NCBI GenBank assembly: GCA_018806915.1
Contig: JAGKQI010000104.1
Coordinates: 1,922,001 to 1,986,000 of the forward strand
DNA from: Phytophthora colocasiae
Taxonomy: Eukaryota > Oomycota > Peronosporomycetes > Peronosporales > Peronosporaceae
Length of the DNA: 64,000 nucleotides
Direction of reading: 5' to 3'
Position numbers and translations under genes: made by a program. Under the pieces are notes generated by a model that saw only the letters and a list, made by a program, of their open reading frames with translations, ran no database searches and was not told the origin of the DNA. Positions 1 through 10,278 of this stretch are shown here, piece by piece (positions within the stretch are counted from its first letter, which is position 1; the number at the start of each line of letters is the position of its first letter).

Positions 1-1145
1 ATCGGTAGAAAGCTCGCGCGCAAGGCGACTATCATGTCCAATCTTGAATTCGGTATATCCCGTGTGGCGTTCGCGAATTCGTCGCTGTAACTCCTCGACA
101 GGTTTTCGAAGTTTTATAGCAGTCGATACCATATCCCACGTGCTGTTCCAGCGAGTCACACAGTCGAGTTCGTGGATACGGAATAAAAATTTGAGCGCCT
201 CGCACACGCTCTTTAAGGCTTCGAGTAGTGAAGGGGACTCGGCAATCTTCTTCAAAATATCGCGAACAACTCCTATGCTACTGTCAACAAAAGGGCATTT
301 TTGTAGGCCTTCACAGCAAGTTGAAGGACATGCGCCATGCAATGAACTTGAAAAACTACTGGGGCATCTGAGTTATTGGTCGCGGTGGACGTTTCCATGG
401 CCGCGGACGACGCAATGTTGATTTCCATTTGCTGACGGAGTAGATTAGGTAGGCAACAATTGATCGATTCCACCATGGTGCCATTGTTGCTCGCGTTATC
501 AGTCGTTATTGCCCATAACGACTGTAGCAGCTCGCCATCCATTTCCATTATGACGTCAAGAAGGTGGTCGGCAAGCCGAACACCCGTGTGTGGATACTCA
601 CCTTTCTTAAAACCCAGAATAACCGATCGCATAATCCACCCCCGCTTTGCTGCAGAAGTCCACATATCGGTGGTCATACTAGTACGACAACCGATACATT
701 CGCGGATCAGCGTCTTCCTCACCAGCTCTTTTTCCATTTTCCATTTTATTGTAACATGACGTCGAACGGTCTGCCGAACAGGAACCTTGTAATTTGGTTG
801 AAGCGTATTGCAAAAGGCTACAAACTTCTTATCATCAATTGCAAAGGGCTGCGAGTCTGCGACGATCCAATCCACCAAGGCACTGTCCGCAGCTGACTTA
901 AAAAATTCGCCATCCGTTCGCTGCTTTACACACCTTTCAAAATAGCTCAGCAGGTTACTTTGTTGTGAAGCGCTTTCACTTGTAGATACCTTATATTCAG
1001 CTGAATGATAAGTTTGCAAATGTCTGCGCATAGTTGTATGCGCTTTCGAGTTCCAAATCTGCGTCTTTGCACTGCGAGTACATAACAGACATGAATAGGT
1101 TCCATCATCATACTCCGCGATAAACTCCCAAATGTCAGATCATTT
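1..1145 (-). pseudogene. hAT-superfamily transposase, decayed and running off the left edge
   Basis: Read on the minus strand, the sequence starts with a BED-type zinc finger at about 1145-1005 (C-x2-C, then H-x4-H). It continues into a hAT transposase core: TTDMWTS, TTDNASNN and CMAHVLQLAVK at roughly 650-300, and RWNSTWDM at about 140. BED plus these blocks is the usual N-terminal to middle part of hAT (Ac/ZBED-like) transposases, which cut and paste DNA. At least two lesions are visible. An in-frame TGA at about 1140-1142 cuts the BED region from an open upstream frame (to 1529). A frameshift at a short A-run near 290 moves the reading frame, so the longest intact ORF is only 273-1031. The C-terminal dimerisation domain would lie left of base 1. 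I am confident of the family; an undetected intron instead of the frameshift is possible but unlikely. Confidence 0.82.
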
Positions 1146-1531
1146 CTGTGCCCTCTGCTCACTTGACGTCGATGTCGACGCTGCAACCTCTGCGTCAGTC
1201 TCTGGATCTGGATCTGCATCCGCTGTCACTTTACAGATCTTAAACTCTCCAGGCCATTCCTGCTGCATATCGTGATCACTCTCCATCCTCGGTCGAGGAC
1301 GAGCAACGCACGCAGTGGACACGCCGAAGAGTAGGGAGGATTGTCTGGGCTCCTTCACGAAGTGTAGTGGGGATTGTCTGTCTGAGTTCCTTCTCGGGAT
1401 CCGTACCCGGATAACCTCTCGATATCGTTCAATCGGAGTCGAAACCAGTCGAATCGATCGGAATCGGTCGAAACGATCGAATCGATCAAACCGGCCAAAC
1501 CTAAGTTCTCTAATAATTTGTAAGTTCATTA

Positions 1532-2660
1532 GGGGGGGTCAAAGTCGTCCAAAACTATGTCTATTTGTATGCAAAACGTGTATCCATTTCATTTGCATAA
1601 GTGTGCCCATTTTGAAATGGACCCGGTCATGAGCGGGTCCATTTTAAAACGAAGCGTGGGCAAACACACACACACAGCGGAGTGACCTTCACTCTTGTTT
1701 CCGCACTCGAGTGCGCGCGCACGCCCACCAAGCCGAACACGTCTGCGTCTCCGTTCATCTCTGTCCGCACAAGCGTCGGCGATCAGGTACACTACACTCT
1801 TGTCGCGAGGCAATGCCGCTCTTGACTTGCTGCTGGCATTGTGTGCGCTGTAGGAATGGGGAAGACCGCATGAGCCTCGAAAATCCACCTCACCAGCGAT
1901 GATTACCGCATTATTGTGGGCTGGATGGAAGACAAAGAGCATTTTGACTGGATTCATGGAACCTCGGAGAAGACAACCGTGAGCGGAAAGCCTAAAGTGA
2001 CCAAGACCACCGCCTTCAATGCCCTTGCCGAGCATCTTTTCAAGAACTCCACGAACCCCAAAAAGCCTGCGCTCAATGCAGCCACAATGCGCTCCCGCTA
2101 GACAAGGTACAAGACCAAGTACACCGATACTCTCAAGGTCAAGACATCAGAGACAGAAGAGCTCAACAAAGTCATGACGATTGAAGACAAAATAAACGAG
2201 ATGTGCCCGCATTTTGACCGCATGGATAGCTTGTTCAGAGAGAAGCCAAACGTGCAGCCAGCGGCTGTTGTGATGTCCAACAGCGACTCGAGAGCAGAAA
2301 CGATTGACGAAACAGATATTACCAGCACCACGCAGCCTGCCCACCAAAGTGTAGCGTTTTCAGCAAGTGCAATAGCTTCTCATCCCGGTGGATCCGCGTT
2401 CTCTGCATCAAATTCGTCCAGCGAGGAGCTGTTGTCTTCATCTTCATCCAGAGCGCAGGCGGATATGACCCCTAGAAGCTCCGAGAGGAGCTGCTGGCGC
2501 TCAGAAGTCTTCGGCATGTCGCGGAATGAGAATACACACCTCTTGATACTTTGACCCGCCCCTTTTGATTTCTGTTCATTTATTGGTCGAAATAATGTCT
2601 ATTTGTCTGTGAAAAAGCTGTCGGCCATTTCTGTCCGTTTGCCAACTTTGACCCCCCCCC
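1532..2660. mobile_element. 1.1-kb DNA transposon with G-run TIRs and TA target duplication
   Basis: The left end reads GGGGGGGTCAAAGT from 1532. The right end is its inverse, ACTTTGACCCCCCCCC, ending at 2660. A TA dinucleotide flanks both sides (1530-1531 and 2661-2662), consistent with a TA target-site duplication. The only gene inside is the broken Myb/SANT-like gene at 1856-2554; no DDE transposase is visible, so the element is non-autonomous or its partner ORF lies elsewhere. The superfamily is not assignable from these ends: TA duplication suggests Tc1/mariner-like, while a Myb/SANT accessory protein is more typical of PIF/Harbinger. Confidence 0.6.
1856..2554 (+). pseudogene. Myb/SANT-like DNA-binding protein of a transposon, two nonsense codons
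   Basis: From ATG 1856 the frame reads a few residues, meets TGA at 1871-1873, then continues with the block that begins KIHLTSDDYRIIVGWMEDK. It proceeds through a helical, basic region to TAG at 2099-2101, and the same frame reopens (RYKTKYTDTLKVK...) through an acidic, serine-rich tail to 2554. The W-rich helical opening (VGWMEDKEHFDWIHG) resembles the Myb/SANT-like domains common in oomycete transposon accessory proteins. This is an assignment by pattern, not by a database hit. Both stops are in one continuous frame, so the gene is a recently decayed pseudogene and not a set of separate small genes. It lies wholly inside the TIR element 1532-2660. Confidence 0.5.
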
Positions 2661-2884
2661 TATTGAATTCTAATTAGGGATGTTTTTTATCGTTTCGATT
2701 GGGTCAGCCACTCGATCGGAGGTGCACAGAATCTAATCGCTGATTGGCCGAGTGATCGACGATCCGACTCTTTGCGATCGACTCCGGTTAGACAAACAAC
2801 CTCTATTAGGCAGTGCCATCTAAACCGCAATGATATAATATCCTAAAGATCCTTGCCAATTTATTTTTTTTCAATCTCTGCATG

Positions 2885-2925
2885 AAACCTTGTCATCATC
2901 ATGTAACATGATGATGACAAGGTTT
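2885..2925. repeat. Perfect 19-bp hairpin in a 304-bp gene-free stretch
   Basis: AAACCTTGTCATCATCATG (2885-2903), a 3-base loop TAA, and its exact reverse complement (2907-2925). It lies 40 bp past the stop codon of the minus-strand LRR fragment that ends at 2965. In the rest of 2661-2964 I see no gene, only AT-rich DNA with many CGAT-containing words resembling the area around 1430-1490, possibly the interrupted hAT non-coding end. The hairpin could act in 3'-end formation of the LRR transcript or be a foldback remnant. Confidence 0.75.
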
Positions 2926-2964
2926 TGTTTGAGTCTGACTCAACACCATTTGTAAAAGTGTGCA

Positions 2965-4344
2965 TTATTGATAAAGATACAGCGAATCAAACAAATGCAT
3001 GGGGAAGTCTCCTTCAGGAGGACGTTCGAAGCACATAACTTGATTCGCGAGGGTCGGGTCGGTCATTGGAGTAGCACAGAATGGGGTATTAAATGCCCAA
3101 ACGACCTTCGTATTGGTCTTCACCCATGCTGGCATCGTCGTCACTGACGTGTTCTGTATGTTCAGGGACATGATGAATGGATCTGGCGCCATTAGCGTTT
3201 CTGGTAATTCTCGAAGCGGGTTATTCTTCAGTCGGAGCTCAGGGATGATCGTACCTGGGGGCATCATCGCCAACGTAGGTAACGTCTCGATCTCATTATC
3301 TATGAAGGACAACGCGTACACCGGTGACAAGAACATTTGGTACGGGATCTCCTTCAGAATTCCGCTCTCAAAGGATATTAGACCAAGCGCATGCCATTTC
3401 ACGTACAGATCCTCAGGCAGCTGGGTGAGATTTGTCTGCGAGAACTGCACACTCACTAACGAAGCAGGTAAAGGTTGTTGTAGACCTACTGGAAATTGTG
3501 TCATCTGTGTTTTCCCCACCAATACTGCTAGTAAACGAGTATGCGCAGTAGCAGAGACCGAACTGGCAGCGTCCCAAGTCACAATAGTCGAGTTGTATAG
3601 ATGAACCACGACCAAATTCTTTAGCCGCTGGAAATCAGAAGGCATTTCCAGTTGAGAGCAGTGGACAATGGCAAACGTTGCGAGGGCCTCCAGGTCCAGC
3701 TTGTCGAACGACGTATTATCTGGAGAAGTAGTGCTTCGCGCGTGACAATCGAACACTAAACTGGAACAAGGCTCCTTGCCATTGGAGAACCAGGGGCGTG
3801 TTATGGCGCGACATCCGATCACCTCGTAATTAGCCGCACGTTGGGCCGCTGATCCATGCAGACCGAGGACTATAACGCCCCATAGGACGAACAGCCCAAT
3901 AACAACCACGTGTTTCCACTTCTGGAGAGTTTCAACACTACCCAAATGGCTTAACATTTGAGGATTAGACCTCTTTCTCGCATCACTCGGATTAATCTCC
4001 GTACTGCTCGCTTTGGGCTTGAGATTTAACGCCTGCATCTGTCCAGTACCGGCACCAGGGACTACCTTGATTTCTCTACGTCCGAGTAGTTCGCTGATAG
4101 TCATTAACGACAGGATAATGCTCAACTGTGGAATCAGCTTAGTAGCAAAATCGAAAAGGCTCGAAGCGAAGATCAAACGATTCTCCAAAACCATTGTGGT
4201 CAGAGGCACCGGATCGTACAAGGAGTCGTTATGGTTACATTTTTTTGGGATCAGTTCCTGGATTGAACTGGATCTACTGTAGTTCAATAGCCAAATAGTC
4301 CGAAATGCAATTTGACTGTATACAATTTTAAAAACTCTGATCAA
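2965..4344 (-). pseudogene. TM/leucine-rich-repeat protein, C-terminal half (copy 1)
   Basis: 459 codons. The first 33 or so (to about 4246) are read from the inserted TIR element, so the gene-derived part starts near the block MVLENRLIF. It has a hydrophobic pair around LIPQLSIILSLMTISELL, a basic loop, a strong TM segment (VVVIGLFVLWGVIVLGL), then a Cys-containing presumably extracellular region and 6-8 degenerate LRRs (for example LPASLVSVQFSQTNLTQLPEDL and IPELRLKNNPLRELPE). It ends with a Cys-flanked cap near the stop. This is the second half of a large oomycete family of multi-TM LRR membrane proteins; the first half is at 5299-6150 on the same strand. Function unknown; LRRs suggest a surface receptor or binding role. 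The halves are separated by a 1.1-kb insertion, so the gene is broken although both halves remain open. Confidence 0.7.
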
Positions 4345-4370
4345 GATCTGTAGTTTCGGATCAATAAAAT

Positions 4371-5200
4371 ACCAGCGCTTGTCCTCTCTCTACTGCCCTT
4401 TACAACCCAGCCACCCCTTGCGGCTCGCTACGCTCGCGAGTGCAGACCCTAAGCCCGCTCCGGCTTCGCCTTCGCTTGATCCGGCGGCAGCACTGGGGTT
4501 TAAGCCCGCGTGCTCCGCACACGGAGCATTAAACCGCTAGCCAGCGTTCTCCGCGCTTGTCCTTTACTGCCCAGCTACGCGCTGCGCGCGATCCCAGCCA
4601 CCCCTAGAGGCTCGCTACGCTCGCGGGTGCAGACCCTAAGCCCGCTCCGGCTTCGCCTTCGCTTGATCTGTCGGCAGCGCTGGGGGTTTGTTGCGCCCGA
4701 TCTCCACTGGGGAGACCAGGCGCAGAGGAGAACCCTCTGTGGAGTCAGCTGTGTCGGTAGGCAACCGACACATCTGATCTCCAGATGGGTTCAGTGGCTA
4801 CTGAGCCAACAGATTTGTATTTGAGTTAATTAAGGCTATAGTTTAGCTAAGGTTAATCAAGTGACGATACAGTCTGTGGTCAGTTGACAAGTACGTAGCC
4901 AAGCTGTGATTGGCTAGTACCGTCTCTCTGGAGAGAGGCACCATTTGTGCGATGAGGAACCGGAGGCAAGAGGGAGAGGATTCATTCCTCTCACAACCGC
5001 TTTTGCTTCGGACTGAGCACGTTCGTAAGGATAGCATAAGTTAGCGGTAGAGAGAGATAAAATCAATAAAGACAGTTGATTAAAGACATTCTCTTAGCGT
5101 TTATTCACTTTAACAGGTTTAAGCCCGCGTGCTCCGCACACGGAGCATTAAACCGCCAGCCAGAGTTCTCCACCGCGCTTGTTCTCGACGTTGTGCGCTA
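4371..5200. repeat. ~187-bp GC-rich tandem repeat interrupted by a solo LTR
   Basis: Key words recur at about 187-bp spacing: GGCTCGCTACGCTCGCG (4422 and 4609), AGCCCGCTCCGGCTTCGCC (both copies), and TAAGCCCGCGTGCTCCGC (about 4501, and again at 5120 once the 427-bp LTR and its duplication are removed). Each unit carries a small hairpin around GTGCTCCGCACACGGAGCA. Copy 1 is about 4371-4540, copy 2 about 4541-4688, and copy 3 is partial after 5115. Short ORFs across this region are translations of the repeat and are not genes. Confidence 0.7.
4689..5115 (+). mobile_element. Solo LTR (427 bp)
   Basis: The sequence starts TGTTGCGCCC and ends TTTAACA, so it has the TG...CA termini of an LTR. It is flanked by GGTT on both sides (4685-4688 and 5116-5119), a 4-bp target duplication. 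It interrupts the third unit of the surrounding tandem repeat exactly. It contains a CAATAAAG-type polyadenylation-like word near 5068. No internal retroelement sequence is present, so recombination between two LTRs probably removed it. It is unrelated in sequence to the 2-kb LTRs at 14302 and 29205. Confidence 0.7.
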
Positions 5201-5298
5201 GAAACACCGCAAAAGTACGGTCGGAATTTAGTCTCTTGCTTCACGTATTTCGGGACTATAATACAACTTTTTTTTTGAACAGGTGCTCTGATCAGAAA

Positions 5299-6150
5299 CT
5301 ATACCGCCTGATCCCTGATCCAGTTCCAGTTGCAATCTGATCCCATATGAATTCTACCGTCGTAATCGTAGGGAATATTGTACTCGAAGTTGAAGCCTTG
5401 AACGTACGGGACGAAGATAATGAGCGGCACCATGACCATCATACCAAAACTCAGTAACGCATCGTACATCAGAGTGACAACCCGCTCCAGAGCCGGCGAC
5501 TTGCGAAGGAAAAACTGGATCGCAGCAGTGGACCAGCAGTTTGTAACCAACAGACCAACCATCAAAGAGTTGAGGGCCGGACGAGGAAGCAAGTTGGCAG
5601 CTCGATACGCCTGATACGTCTGTGAACTCACTTCTAGCACCTCTCGGAGAGCGAAAACGGTGGAGAAGTGTTCGCTCTCGACTCCAAAAATCCCTTTTCG
5701 AGAGAAAACCTTGGCCCAAATGACTGGAAAAACACCAGGACGTCTTGGATGACTGTCATCCTTAGCAGATTGAATGGAACTTATCCTGCTCGCAACGAAG
5801 CTCTGAATCCGACCGGGACTTTCAGACCGCAACGTGAGTCGTCGAGCTCGGAATGACATGAGGAGACGGTTTATCATCTGAAGTCCGTGGATGCCCCCGA
5901 CAATACCGAACACGACACTGTAGAAGCGGTAGTTGTCGATTCCTGTGCGTGACCAAATGGAGACGTAGAGCGGCATGACTCCGTTCGTCAGGTACCAGTA
6001 TGTCATGGCAGCGCAGACGAGGTAGACGCCACATACAGCATGGAAAGAGACGATAAAGAGCCAAGCGACTGCGTGTACAGAAGATGATAGCTCTAATGTT
6101 AAGAGTAAGGACTGTGGAAGGCCAGCTTGGACAGTCATCTCTGAGTTCAC
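5299..6150 (-). pseudogene. TM/leucine-rich-repeat protein, N-terminal half (copy 1)
   Basis: 283 codons from ATG 6150; the last ~14 codons (below 5345) are read from the inserted element. It has several hydrophobic spans: VAWLFIVSFHAVCGVYLVCAA, a G-rich span near FYSVVFGIVGG, LMVGLLVTNCW and MMVMVPLIIFVPYVQ. It also has the family block FGVESEHFST...SSQTYQAYRA and SPALERVV. The same block recurs at 34837-35090 (KGLFGVESEHFST, QTYQAYRAS, SPALERVV), which identifies the two loci as copies of one family. In an intact member this half would run straight into the LRR half now at 2965-4246. Probably an integral plasma-membrane protein; ligand and role unknown. Confidence 0.7.
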
Positions 6151-7158
6151 TTCGATCTAACCAGAGCAGGAAAGGAGACTGCATGTGCCAAGAATACACA
6201 TAGACTTGCCATCGTTTTATTTTGGTATCCTTTTGCTTGATGATGTTGATGATGTTGATGCTGTAGCAGTGCGACACTGCCATCGACAACTGCACACTGC
6301 GCGTGCGTGAAAGGCGGCTGGTCTTTTTTCGTGGCATTGACTGAAAAATCCTTCATGAGTGAAATCACTAAGGTGTTGTCTGTAAATTTGTTGTGTTTAA
6401 AAAATATTTGGCATCATGGTCTTCTAATAGAGTGAAAGGCAAGTTGCCCCTCAGAGTGTTGAAGTGCTCGGTCCGACGCCTTATTCTCCATCACGCGGTC
6501 GCCAGCGATTGGTCAGAGTCGCACGGCTTTGTGCATGGCTCCAGACCATCGCGGCATTGCAAGATGACGGTACAGTATCAATGGCTGGAGACCAAATTTG
6601 TTTTAGCCTTTTGGCTCTATGTTAGTACACTATCGCCTGGCGGCGTCGAGGTGAGTGCTAAAGCCATGTGCTAGCGTGGTGGCGGCTGTCTTGTCGAGTG
6701 TCTGTTGATTGAAACCAGTGGCGACGTTAGACTTGTCTAGACTATGCTCCTCCAATCCGCTGAATCCCGCTCTTTAGGTACATTACCGACTGTATTTCAA
6801 ATCGCAACACATCATCTTCACTATATTAAACAAGTCAACTCATTCTCAAGAACTTCTACACTTTGGTTTTGCTTTGAACTATTATCTATTTACATAGGTA
6901 TATTAGTTCTCAGTGTATCAGATGCCTGATTCGGCGGGCCGGGATCATCCGCCCTCCGTTCCATTTCCGCACTCCCCAATACTCGGCCGCAGCCGTCCTT
7001 ACGTCGTTCCTCCGCGCCCGTCGCGACTGCACGACCGTCTTCTTCTCGCTTACGCCCGCCTCCCCTTCGTCTCCTCTTGCCGCTCGTGCAATTCTCGCTC
7101 CTCAGAGCCCCCTAGATCTCACGCAGTAAGCGTTCGAACAGAGCTCCTACCAGACACC
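6151..7158. other. Intergenic region between divergent genes, 5' region of the kinase gene
   Basis: About 1 kb between the start of the minus-strand LRR gene and the chosen start of the plus-strand kinase. A TGATGTTGA microsatellite-like patch lies at 6237-6262. The frame of the kinase is open back to an ATG at 6913, but those 82 codons are Pro/Arg/Ser-rich and lack any domain, so I treat 6913-7158 as 5' UTR. I see no RNA gene and no convincing ORF in this stretch. Confidence 0.5.
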
Positions 7159-10102
7159 ATGGGCGCCGAACTGAGCCGCCCCGCGCTAGGCTCAGACATC
7201 ACCAACCTCAAGGATGACGCGCGTCGACGCGTAGGCAGCAGCAGCGCGTTGGATGGGCGTCGCCAGGGCGTCAAGGGCCAGAGCGGCTTCCCCACATCTG
7301 CCAGCACGACGGCGCTGTCATCTATGACGCAACCAGGCAGCGGCCCGAGCAGCCGCAGCAGCAGCGCCAACGCCAAGTCGCTGTTCTCCAGTATGAGACG
7401 CTCTCGGAACAACAGCAAGAGCGCTAACACTAATGGAGGAGATGTCATGAGCGTACTTAGTGGGGACAACTGTGTGGAGAGTTTGGACCTGCCCATTGTG
7501 GAATGGGAAGGCTACGTGACCAAAAGGGGCCATTTGGTCCGCAACTGGAAGTCGCGGTTCTTCACGTTGGAGGGGAACCTCGTGTCATGTACGTGGAGAA
7601 AAAAAAAAGAAAAGGAAGGAGAGAGAAAACTAATGTTTAATGCTGCTGGATGTCTACAGACTACGAGAACAAGGTGGATGCGCGTAATCGCAGCCATTTA
7701 AAGGGCCGCGTGAATGTCGCGTCTGTCAAGATGGACAAAGTGGCCAAGAACGGACACGGATTCGACTTTTCCTTCGAGACGACGGAGGGAAAAGTGTTTT
7801 ACTGCAGTGTATCCACCCAATTCGATCAACTGGCCTGGGTCTATTTCCTAGAGGTGCGTTTGTTGCAATTGTGGGATGAACAGACAGAAATTTATATTGA
7901 TTTGTGATGATATAGGCTGGAGTTGACACGGTCAGCATGCGCCAGAACAACAAACCAGTGTACGGCACTTACCATCACGGCGCACTGCCCGATATGCACA
8001 CAGAGAAAGGCTATGAAGCCTACAGACGGATGCTGGGTGGTGATGCAGGCGTCGTGACCGAGCTGCTGTCGTACTTTAACAAGGATCTGGTCTTTTCGTC
8101 GTCGTACCCGAAGAGCACCCCCTTCTGTGGCGACTACTTTGGGCGGGAAGGCCTGCTGCACTTCCTGGGCGCGTTCCAGAGCAACGTGGACCTCATTGAG
8201 ATTAATGTACAGGAGTGCGAGCTGGATGCGAACGGAAAGAGCCTCATTGTGAAGGGAACAGAGACACTCAAGAGCAAGCACTCCGGAGCAGTCATTACAC
8301 AGTCGTGGTCCCACCGTGTGCGTTTTGGCCCCAACGGCCGCATTTTGCGCTTCCGTGTGGATGTGGATCTGAAGAGTGCGACTGGAAACTGGAAGGCGTT
8401 CGGTGTCAAGAACCCGTACTCAGAGATGTCGGACGCGTCTATTCGATCCAACCGCTCGCTCAGTATTTCGATGAAGGACTTCACGGTGTACAACGTGATT
8501 GGCAAGGGTGGCTTCGGCACGGTTGTGAACGCCGTGAAGAAAAGTGATGGACAGATTTACGCGCTGAAGATTTTAGAAAAGGGGAAGATGACCAAGTACG
8601 ACGTGGAGAGCTCATTTACGGAAATGCGCGTGGCCCAGAACATCCACCATCCGTTTATTGCAGGCCTGCGCATCGCCTTCCAGAGTAGAACGAAGCTGTT
8701 CCTGGGAATGAACTACTACGGTGGCGGCGATCTTTTCCACCACATGAGCAAGGGATCGAGCTGTAGGATACCTTCGGACAGAGCTCACTTTTATACTGCT
8801 GAGCTGGTGCTGGGTATCCACCACTTGCATCAGCACGACATTCTGTACCGTGATATCAAGCCTGAGAACGTTATGATCGACGCCGATGGCCATGTCGCAC
8901 TGGTAGACTTTGGGCTTGCTAAGCTTCACGTGTCCGAGTACAAGGGCGCCAAGACGATGGCTGGATCGCCACAGTACACAGCGCCGGAGCTTCTTCTACC
9001 AAAGGCCAAGCGATCGTACGGCAAAGCGGCAGATTGGTGGAGCCTTGGTATCCTGCTTTACGAGATGAGCGTGGGCAAGTCTCCTTTCTACGACAACAAC
9101 ATTGAAAAAATGTACCACAAGATCCAGAACGACCCTCTGGTCTTCCCCTCCAAGCCGGTGCTTACAGATGAACTTAAGTCGATTCTCAGGGGGTTCCTGC
9201 AGAAGGACCCGACGAAGCGTCTGGGCACCAACATCAGCGACATTCTCGAACACCCTTACTTTCGGGGTATCGATTGGGACTTGCTGTTGAAGAAGCAGAT
9301 CACTCCGCCTTGGAAGCCCAAGCTCGCATCGCCTCTGGACGTGGAATACGTGGACACAGAGTTTACAGACCTTGACGTGCACAATGAGGTGCAGTCGCCA
9401 ACAGACAAGTCTTCCACTAAGTCGAAGGGTTTCTTGTCGCTAGTGTCTAGCCGTAGTAACCGTGAGAAGGCAGCTCCCCCAGTACAAGACCCCACATTCA
9501 AGGACTTCACATACTTCTGTGAAGACCCGGATGCTCTAGTGGAGGTGACAAATCTGGTGTCTGAGTTACGGCCGCCTCCCCCACCTCCAAGCCCAACTCC
9601 TAGTCCTCTTCTCAACGAAGAAGACTCGGACGAGTCGGATCGGCCCAGGGAGCACGAAAACTCGATGCCTTCTGAGTGCGAGGGAACGCCGTTGTCATCA
9701 TTTATTGAGAACGGACATCTGAACCCGATGCCCATTTCACCGAAGCAATTTCACGAAGGATTGAAGAAGCTAGAGGCCTCGATGTCGGAGCAGTTCGAGC
9801 GCGTGGAGGTGACCATTTCCCGTGAGCGACCCCCGATAAAAAAGTCCAACGGGAGCTCCAGCTCGAGTAGTGAAGAGCAAGAACAAAACCGAGTTCACGT
9901 GGAAAAGCTCGTGATCTCGCACGGACCTTCAATCCCTACTGAAACCACTACGGCATCAACGACCAGCCCCAGCGCCAACTCCCGGGGAGTATCTGGATCC
10001 AGTGACACAAACTCGCGGGGCCACTCGGCCGCAAGTCGAGGGCCATCAGCTGTGAGCCCCGCAGCGGTCGACCGCCGGCCTATAGTGGAGGCGGAATTTT
10101 AG
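7159..10102 (+). CDS. AGC-family Ser/Thr kinase with PH and NTF2-like domains
   Basis: Three exons: 7159-7588, 7660-7853 and 7916-10102 (introns of 71 and 62 bp, GT...AG, phases fit), giving 936 residues. The start MGAELS is an N-myristoylation signal (Gly2, Ser6), the reason for preferring 7159 over the in-frame ATG at 6913. Domains in order: Ser-rich linker; PH domain about 114-212 (WEGYVTKRGHLVRNWKSRFF...); an NTF2/SnoaL-like alpha-beta region about 230-340; and a kinase domain about 397-665. The kinase has GKGGFG at 404, the ALK lysine at 426, YRDIKPEN with Asp521 and DFG at 539-541. It ends with an AGC-type C-tail, then a long Ser/Pro-rich tail with a poly-Pro patch. Expected role: a lipid-recruited, myristoylated signalling kinase at membranes, resembling Akt/S6K-type kinases. 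Substrates unknown. All catalytic residues are present. Confidence 0.88.
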
Positions 10103-10278
10103 CTAAAAAGTGGCCATATTTTCAGGGATGGCGCCCACCGAGAGGAAAAAAATCCACGCACTAGAGGTGAGGTGCGTGTTCACTATGGCGTCTCAATGTT
10201 TCCTCTCGTTATGCTGTGCATGTTAGACTTGACAAAGAAGAAGAAAATAATCAAATGCACCCAAGATTTCGTGTCTTC

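Larger units (their letters stand above)
4246..5345. mobile_element. Composite TIR insertion splitting the TM-LRR gene
   Basis: The insertion is bounded by imperfect inverted repeats. The left side starts TGGGATCAGTTCCTGG (4246) and the right side ends CAATCTGATCCCA (5345). Both share an inner GATCCAGTTC/GAACTGGATC motif, giving about 30 bp of alignable TIR. Outside these borders the LRR protein's two halves resume on the same strand, so the borders are also supported by coding continuity. Inside are two and a part copies of a ~187-bp GC-rich repeat (from 4371) and a solo LTR (4689-5115). No transposase gene is visible, so the carrier is non-autonomous. I could not define a clean target-site duplication: the left flank is a T-run, the right flank TATGAATTC. 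A 9-bp repeat CTCTGATCA at 4335 and 5286 is noted but lies inside the TIRs. Confidence 0.55.

Noticed and set aside
32..896. Plus-strand ORFs at 44-421, 460-759 and 564-896
   Set aside because: Antisense shadows of the hAT transposase; no domain content.
4335..5294. CTCTGATCA repeated at 4335 and 5286 as a 9-bp target-site duplication
   Set aside because: Inverted repeats with TGGGATCAG ends lie outside both copies, and the LRR coding sequence resumes outside those, so the 9-bp repeat is inside the element.
6913..7158. In-frame upstream ATG of the kinase gene
   Set aside because: The 82 extra codons are low-complexity and would remove the myristoylation start; treated as 5' UTR.
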